Part shown: positions 5,727 through 8,212 of the stretch, one piece after another
How the letters are laid out: each line of letters opens with the position of its first letter
Numbering within the stretch: the stretch's first letter is position 1
DNA from: Gammaproteobacteria bacterium
GTDB lineage: Bacteria; Pseudomonadota; Gammaproteobacteria; GCA-001735895
DNA length: 8,212 nucleotides
Assembly: GCA_003231795.1 (NCBI GenBank)
Contig: QIJI01000388.1
Coordinates: forward strand, 1 to 8,212
Direction of reading: 5' to 3'
Made by a program: the position numbers and the translations under genes
Notes under the pieces: generated by a model
What the model saw: the letters and a program-made list of their open reading frames with translations, nothing else
Told to the model about the DNA's origin: nothing
Database searches by the model: none

Positions 5727-6198
5727 GGAAGGTTGTTTTCTCCCACAGTTGATCAGGAAGCAAACTGCTTCTTACGGTTCTTTTGCGAACCTTGCCATCG
5801 ATAAAAACAAAGGTTGCGTAGTATGAATCATCAGCCTCACCGCCTTTGACAATCAAAACGATTCCATACTGATTCTCTTTGACCTCGGCCAGGTTAATTT
5901 GGCCAAGGTCAGAGTATGTTTTTGGCGGGAGTGAGAATTTTGATTTTTCTACCACCAGCGAAATCGTATCTATATAGGTGAAAGGGTAGGCGCCACCGGC
6001 GCCCCAGTATCCGGTAGCTTCGTCATCGTCCGAATTTTCCACTGGTAAGCTTGCTTCAATGATTTCAAGCCGGTAAGATTTTCCCGAGGGCAGAGTATTT
6101 TCCAGCTCGATAGAACATGGCCTTTGTGCACCTGGAGCGCATGGTCCGGCCTGGGCTCCGAGGCTGATAAAAGCAAATAAAATAATTGAAAATCTCAT
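5710..6198 (-). CDS. Secreted protein of unknown function
   Basis: The 162-residue product starts with a standard signal peptide (MRFSIILFAFISLGAQA) with probable cleavage after A-Q-A at residue 17. The mature protein begins GPCAPGAQRPC, with two cysteines (20 and 28) that could form a disulfide in the periplasm. An acidic stretch NSDDDEAT and a glycine-rich GYWGAGGAYPF follow, then alternating strand-like segments such as TISLVVEKSKFSLPP and YGIVLIVKGGEADDSYYATF. No family is recognised. The ATG has GGA six nucleotides upstream. Its stop overlaps the longer cupin frame by 17 bp, so it heads a three-gene group. Just upstream lies the GDCCVxC-like remnant. Confidence 0.8.
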   Translation of the reverse strand: MRFSIILFAFISLGAQAGPCAPGAQRPCSIELENTLPSGKSYRLEIIEASLPVENSDDDEATGYWGAGGAYPFTYIDTISLVVEKSKFSLPPKTYSDLGQINLAEVKENQYGIVLIVKGGEADDSYYATFVFIDGKVRKRTVRSSLLPDQLWEKTTFRAATD

Positions 6199-6220
6199 CG
6201 GGCTTCCAGTTCTCAGCTTT

Positions 6221-6358
6221 TAGCGGTTTAAGCAGGGCACCACAGGCCTGCATTCCTGGTAGAACTGGCAGGCTTCCACGGGCATCCGCTCTTTTTACCG
6301 GTGGCCGCAGTCGGGCAGTAGGGAGTTAAACCGGCTAGTTCGAGGTGGGCATAACCAG
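6221..6358 (-). pseudogene. Decayed GDCCVxC-type zinc-ribbon-like protein gene, C-terminus missing
   Basis: Reading the minus strand across frames gives LELAGLTPYCP (6313-6350), then DCGHR, a TAA stop, KERMPVEACQFYQEC (6250-6312), then ACGALLKPL (6221-6247). Together these reproduce the N-terminal two thirds of small GDCCVxC proteins, whose usual form is CPxCGH, ETMPTDACQ-F-YEC, then CGxLLKP before GDCCVFCSYG. I see three lesions: a missing base in the CCN proline codon at 6313-6314, an in-frame TAA at 6295-6297 where relatives often have lysine, and a missing base after TGC at 6250. The cysteine-rich end is absent; the sequence diverges right after KPL and meets the signal peptide gene 22 bp on. 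The family assignment is from memory of its consensus. An intact 51-codon frame (6228-6383) crosses the same DNA but starts inside the terminator hairpin. Confidence 0.6.
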
Positions 6359-6370
6359 CACCTAAACAGC

Positions 6371-6395
6371 AAAGTGCCCGCATGGCGGGCACTTT
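6371..6395 (-). terminator. Perfect 11-bp hairpin terminator of the cold shock gene
   Basis: Arms AAAGTGCCCGC (6371-6381) and GCGGGCACTTT (6385-6395) pair perfectly around a 3-nt loop. On the minus strand the hairpin follows the csp stop by about 35 nt, is preceded by an A-rich tract and followed by a broken T-rich tract. On the plus strand the T tract is better, so it could stop transcription in both directions. Confidence 0.78.
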
Positions 6396-6430
6396 ATTTT
6401 TACTGCAATTAACTTCTACTTACGCTGATT

Positions 6431-6637
6431 TTAAACTGGCACGACGTTATTTGCGCAGGGGCCTTTCTGGCCCTGACCCACTTCAAACTCAACTTTCTGA
6501 CCATCATTAAGCGTTGCGTAATCGTCGCCGCTTTTAATTTCCGAATGGTGGACGAAAAGATCCTTCCCGCCATCTTCTGGCGTGATGAAACCGTACCCTT
6601 TTGCTGCATTAAACCACTTCACAGTACCTGTACTCAT
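6431..6637 (-). CDS. CspA-family cold shock protein
   Basis: The 68-residue protein is a single cold shock domain that binds single-stranded RNA and DNA and melts RNA secondary structure. RNP1 is KGYGFI (13-18) and RNP2 is DLFVHHSEI (26-34); the N-terminus MSTGTVKWFNAAKGYGF and the end VEFEVGQGQKGPCANNVVPV are typical, as is the length. The ATG at 6637 is clear, but there is only a weak GAG before it, so initiation probably depends on leader structure. The gene stands alone: a long leader lies upstream and a hairpin terminator downstream. Whether it is cold-induced cannot be read from the protein, but the leader (6638 to about 6882) suggests post-transcriptional control. Confidence 0.97.
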   Translation of the reverse strand: MSTGTVKWFNAAKGYGFITPEDGGKDLFVHHSEIKSGDDYATLNDGQKVEFEVGQGQKGPCANNVVPV

Positions 6638-6658
6638 TTTGGTGTTCTCGATCTAAAT

Positions 6659-6695
6659 GGTGAATAAAAATTAAAATCCCACATTCAAATTCACC
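6659..6695 (-). promoter_or_regulatory. Hairpin in the csp leader, just upstream of the start
   Basis: GGTGAAT (6659-6665 on the plus strand) and ATTCACC (6689-6695) form a perfect 7-bp stem around an A/T-rich 23-nt loop. In the transcript it ends about 21 nt before the csp ATG, close enough to influence ribosome access. Confidence 0.4.
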
Positions 6696-6748
6696 TTTTC
6701 GAAGTGGAAAATAGTTTTGTAACACAGTTGCATTACGAAGCGCTAGTC

Positions 6749-6869
6749 CGGAAATTTCACAAATTTGCGCGAAGATCACGCAGAACATTGATTTCACAAG
6801 GAAATTTCCGAAGAAGTCTCGTATCAATGATTCCGGGCGACTGAGGAAATATGCCTTGTGGAATCAATG
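6749..6869 (-). promoter_or_regulatory. csp leader with competing inverted repeats (possible RNA switch)
   Basis: Arm Z (6845-6869) and arm Y (6786-6809) are inverted copies, nearly perfect over about 24 bases, around a 35-nt loop. This would give a long stable hairpin in the minus-strand transcript. The last ten bases of arm Y region (GAAATTTCCG, 6801-6810) are also perfectly complementary to arm X (CGGAAATTTC, 6749-6758). ATTTCACAA occurs both next to X (6754-6762) and in Y (6791-6799). Y can therefore pair with Z or with X, but not both. In transcript order the arms come Z, Y, X, then the start. Such competing folds are known for the E. coli cspA leader, which changes structure with temperature; a similar role here is inference. 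Confidence 0.55.
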
Positions 6870-6888
6870 GACAAGCGAGATCGTGCAT

Positions 6889-6918
6889 AATATATGAATT
6901 TTCCGAGCTAGTTTGAAA
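6889..6918 (-). promoter_or_regulatory. Candidate csp promoter
   Basis: On the minus strand, TTTCAA (6913-6918) and TATATT (6889-6894) are separated by 18 nt. Transcription would start near 6882 and give a leader of about 245 nt that contains the whole inverted-repeat region. The surrounding DNA is A/T-rich. I could not recognise an E. coli-type cold box. Confidence 0.42.
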
Positions 6919-7235
6919 GCGCAATTTGTAGCAGGAATTTTCTCCGATTGCCTGCCCCAGGCAGCCTTTATTGTTACGTTAATTATAAACCAGATTCACG
7001 CAATCATCGATACTTTGGCCGCCATTACCGCCAAGTACGGTGGTAATCCAGGTTTCATTTTAAAGGCTATTATCCTAATTTCGTGGACGCATGCAATGGC
7101 TGTATTTTCTACTGCAGTTACTGTGCGTCAATTTTATTCTGAATGAACCAGGAAAAGTAACCTTTGTGTTTTTGCTGAAGCTCTTTACGCATCCAGTCCT
7201 TCCCGCTGAACAGGCCCTGGCATAGCCTGATCTGA
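6919..7235. other. Stretch with no identifiable gene
   Basis: About 317 bases between the csp promoter and the methyltransferase remnant hold no gene I can support. Short open frames exist on both strands but none has a good start. On the minus strand, the codons from about 7225 down to a stop at 7118 read NQIRLCQGLFSGKDWMRKELQ and onward to WFIQNKIDAQ. This has a plausible amino-acid mix but no start of its own, because it opens only by running antiparallel in frame through the methyltransferase remnant. It may be another decayed gene tail. Confidence 0.5.
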
Positions 7236-7287
7236 TTACTCCGAATTTTCAGGTTTTCGCGCAATTCCACGAATTGTCGGGCGAATA

Positions 7288-7307
7288 ATGGGCAAGGCCT
7301 TGCCCAT
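7288..7307. repeat. Perfect 20-bp palindrome
   Basis: The ten bases ATGGGCAAGG are followed directly by their reverse complement CCTTGCCCAT with no loop. The palindrome lies within the methyltransferase remnant, where it encodes S-M-G-K-A-L-P-I. It could bind a dimeric protein or arise by chance in GC-rich codons. Confidence 0.9.
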
Positions 7308-7407
7308 GCTTTCTCTATCAATCTGAACAATCTCGAAACCCTGATCGAGAATGGCCTGTTCCGTGTCTCTATTAAGGTGACAATTTCCCATAAATGTTTT
7401 CCATAGA

Positions 7408-7439
7408 GGGTCTATTCGATTTTGGGTCTATTCGATTTT
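7408..7439. repeat. Perfect 16-bp tandem duplication
   Basis: GGGTCTATTCGATTTT occurs twice back to back (7408-7423 and 7424-7439). Sixteen is not a multiple of three, so the second copy shifts the methyltransferase-remnant frame and brings in a stop. It looks like a recent slippage duplication, since the copies are identical. Confidence 0.97.
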
Positions 7440-7551
7440 CCAGCGTCTCCTCAATGTGGTGTAAATTCATGCCATCTCCTGCCGTCTCGCATTTGCGACA
7501 GCATTCGTCTGCCCACGCTAGTTGCTGACTATTGGACATTCGAATCGGTCT

Positions 7552-8212
7552 TTAACTTTTCTCAAACTGGCTGAATATATTCTCAAGATCGGAAAAGCCG
7601 ATCGCATCAGTAGCAAAATTGAAACTGCCTGATTGCTGCATTTCTGCCGCGGCGCGGACAAATGCTCCGTAAGCGGTAAGAAACATGACCGATCCAATGC
7701 TTATTCGTTTTGCCCCGGCGTCAATCAGATCTTGGAGGTTGAATTTTGTGTTCGGCATTTCTATCACGACATTTACCGGCCGGGTCACTGCTGCACATAT
7801 TGTGCGAATAGTATCGAGGTCATGCAATCCGGGCGCATAAAGTACGTCGGCGCCGGCCGACTCAAACGCCTGTAAGCGTTTGATAGTATCGTCGATGTCT
7901 TTACGGCCCCATACATAGTTTTCACAACGCGCCGTTAGAATAAAATCGTGCTGGAATTTTTCTTTTATCTCGACAGCGGCCTGAATTCTTTCTACTGCAA
8001 GACTGAAATCGAAAATAGGGTCATCAGGCTGATTGGTGTAATCTTCAATGGAGCCGCCGACTATGCCTGTTTCAACTGCCCGAGTGATGGTCTCGGCCAC
8101 ATCTTCAGGTCTGTCCCCGTATCCATTTTCCAAATCTGCGGATACCGGTAGATCCGTTGCAGCAACAATCGATCGGCAGTGAGATAGTACCTGCTCCCGG
8201 TTCACCGAACCA
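7552..8212 (-). CDS. Isocitrate lyase/PEP mutase superfamily enzyme (partial, N-terminus outside)
   Basis: The visible 219 codons are the central and C-terminal parts of an alpha/beta-barrel enzyme of the isocitrate lyase/phosphoenolpyruvate mutase superfamily. The frame runs through the right edge; the GTG at 8205 is an internal valine, since family members continue for about 45 more residues. Recognisable parts are LPVSADLENGYGDRPEDV (the metal-binding D-x-E/D and G-Y-G region), VGGSIEDYTN (the usual metal-ligand glutamate), FILTARCENYVWG, AGADVLYAPGL, PVNVVIEMPN and GAKRISIGSVMF. Members cleave or isomerise C-C or P-C bonds of 2-oxo or 2-hydroxy acids, such as 2-methylisocitrate, oxaloacetate or phosphonopyruvate. 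The K-K-C-G-H motif of true isocitrate lyases is absent, so a 2-oxo-acid lyase-like role is more likely. The precise substrate is not readable. Confidence 0.92.
   Translation of the reverse strand, partial: GSVNREQVLSHCRSIVAATDLPVSADLENGYGDRPEDVAETITRAVETGIVGGSIEDYTNQPDDPIFDFSLAVERIQAAVEIKEKFQHDFILTARCENYVWGRKDIDDTIKRLQAFESAGADVLYAPGLHDLDTIRTICAAVTRPVNVVIEMPNTKFNLQDLIDAGAKRISIGSVMFLTAYGAFVRAAAEMQQSGSFNFATDAIGFSDLENIFSQFEKS

Larger units (their letters stand above)
7236..7539 (-). pseudogene. C-terminal remnant of a class I SAM-dependent methyltransferase, frameshifted
   Basis: In one frame the minus strand reads RIDPLWKTFMGNCHLNRDTE, then QAILDQGFEIVQIDRES and ALPIIRPTIRGIARKPENSE before a TAA at 7236. 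The GGCHLNRDT-like motif, the following A-G-F helix and the closing R-P-x-I-R-G-I-A-R-K-P are typical of the C-terminus of UbiE/Coq5-like methyltransferases. The SAM-binding core (about 130 residues) is absent. Upstream, an ATG frame begins at 7539 (MSNSQQLAWADECC), 12 bp after the stop of the neighbouring enzyme. A 16-bp tandem duplication shifts it out of frame, ending it at 7372. Removing one copy joins both parts into a 95-residue frame. Family assignment is by recognised pattern; the first about 25 residues match nothing I know. Confidence 0.62.

Noticed and set aside
6331..6360. GTTCGAGG resembling a tRNA T-arm
   Set aside because: No acceptor stem, anticodon arm or D-arm can be fitted around it on either strand.
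6609..6827. Minus-strand 72-codon frame over the csp leader
   Set aside because: It overlaps the csp start and the inverted repeats and has no protein-like features or ribosome site; the region is better explained as a structured leader.
7047..7142. Plus-strand frame with GCIFYCSYC, a CxxxCxxC pattern like that of radical SAM enzymes
   Set aside because: The frame is only 31 codons between stops, has no start codon or ribosome site, and shows no other radical SAM motif nearby. Chance is more likely than a remnant, although a frameshift-tolerant search would settle it.
6913..7146. Plus-strand 77-codon frame with two hydrophobic stretches
   Set aside because: It starts with TTG inside the csp promoter region, has no ribosome binding site, and resembles no protein I know. 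The hydrophobic content fits A/T-rich non-coding DNA.
7118..7330. Minus-strand 70-codon frame as a complete gene
   Set aside because: It starts with TTG within the methyltransferase remnant, whose true frame is different and clearly recognisable there. Only the part after 7236 is worth a look.

Overview
The window looks like chromosomal DNA of a gammaproteobacterium, probably a free-living or marine one. This rests on the protein families seen (a Ddl ligase, YpeA- and YibF-like proteins, DUF3565 and DUF6572 proteins, a CspA-type cold shock protein), moderate GC content, and tightly packed genes with ATGA overlaps. Lineage is inference only. Every gene I can support lies on the minus strand, so transcription runs from right to left.

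Right end (8212 to about 6870): the 3' part of an isocitrate lyase/PEP mutase superfamily enzyme enters the window. A gene-poor stretch follows. It holds the C-terminal remnant of a class I methyltransferase, broken by a perfect 16-bp tandem duplication, then a stretch with no gene I can identify.

Centre-right (about 6918 to 6221): a CspA-family gene has a plausible promoter, an unusually long leader of about 245 nt with competing inverted repeats, and a strong hairpin terminator. Just past that terminator is a decayed gene whose pieces, read across frames, match the small GDCCVxC zinc-ribbon-like proteins. Its C-terminal GDCCxxC half is missing.

Centre (6198 to 4006): two groups of small genes. 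One encodes a secreted protein, a cupin and a small lipoprotein. After an intergenic stretch with an imperfect direct repeat, the other encodes a three-helix membrane protein and a YpeA-like acetyltransferase, closed by a hairpin.

Centre-left (3938 to 748): a compact run of six genes: a VOC protein, a DUF3565 protein, a DUF6572 protein, a GST, a second VOC protein and D-alanine-D-alanine ligase. It begins at a possible promoter near 3935 and may have an internal promoter before the second VOC gene. Two VOC enzymes and a GST suggest thiol or electrophile chemistry. Linkage to Ddl is probably positional.

Left end (about 695 to 1): a small lipoprotein is coupled by an ATGA overlap to a truncated gene resembling a GNAT acetyltransferase. 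It is preceded by a 33-codon open frame with a good Shine-Dalgarno sequence but no standard start codon.

I see no mobile element, CRISPR array, tRNA or rRNA. The best candidates for new biology are the csp leader, with its mutually exclusive hairpins, and the two decayed genes. I found no undescribed defence or biosynthetic system here.
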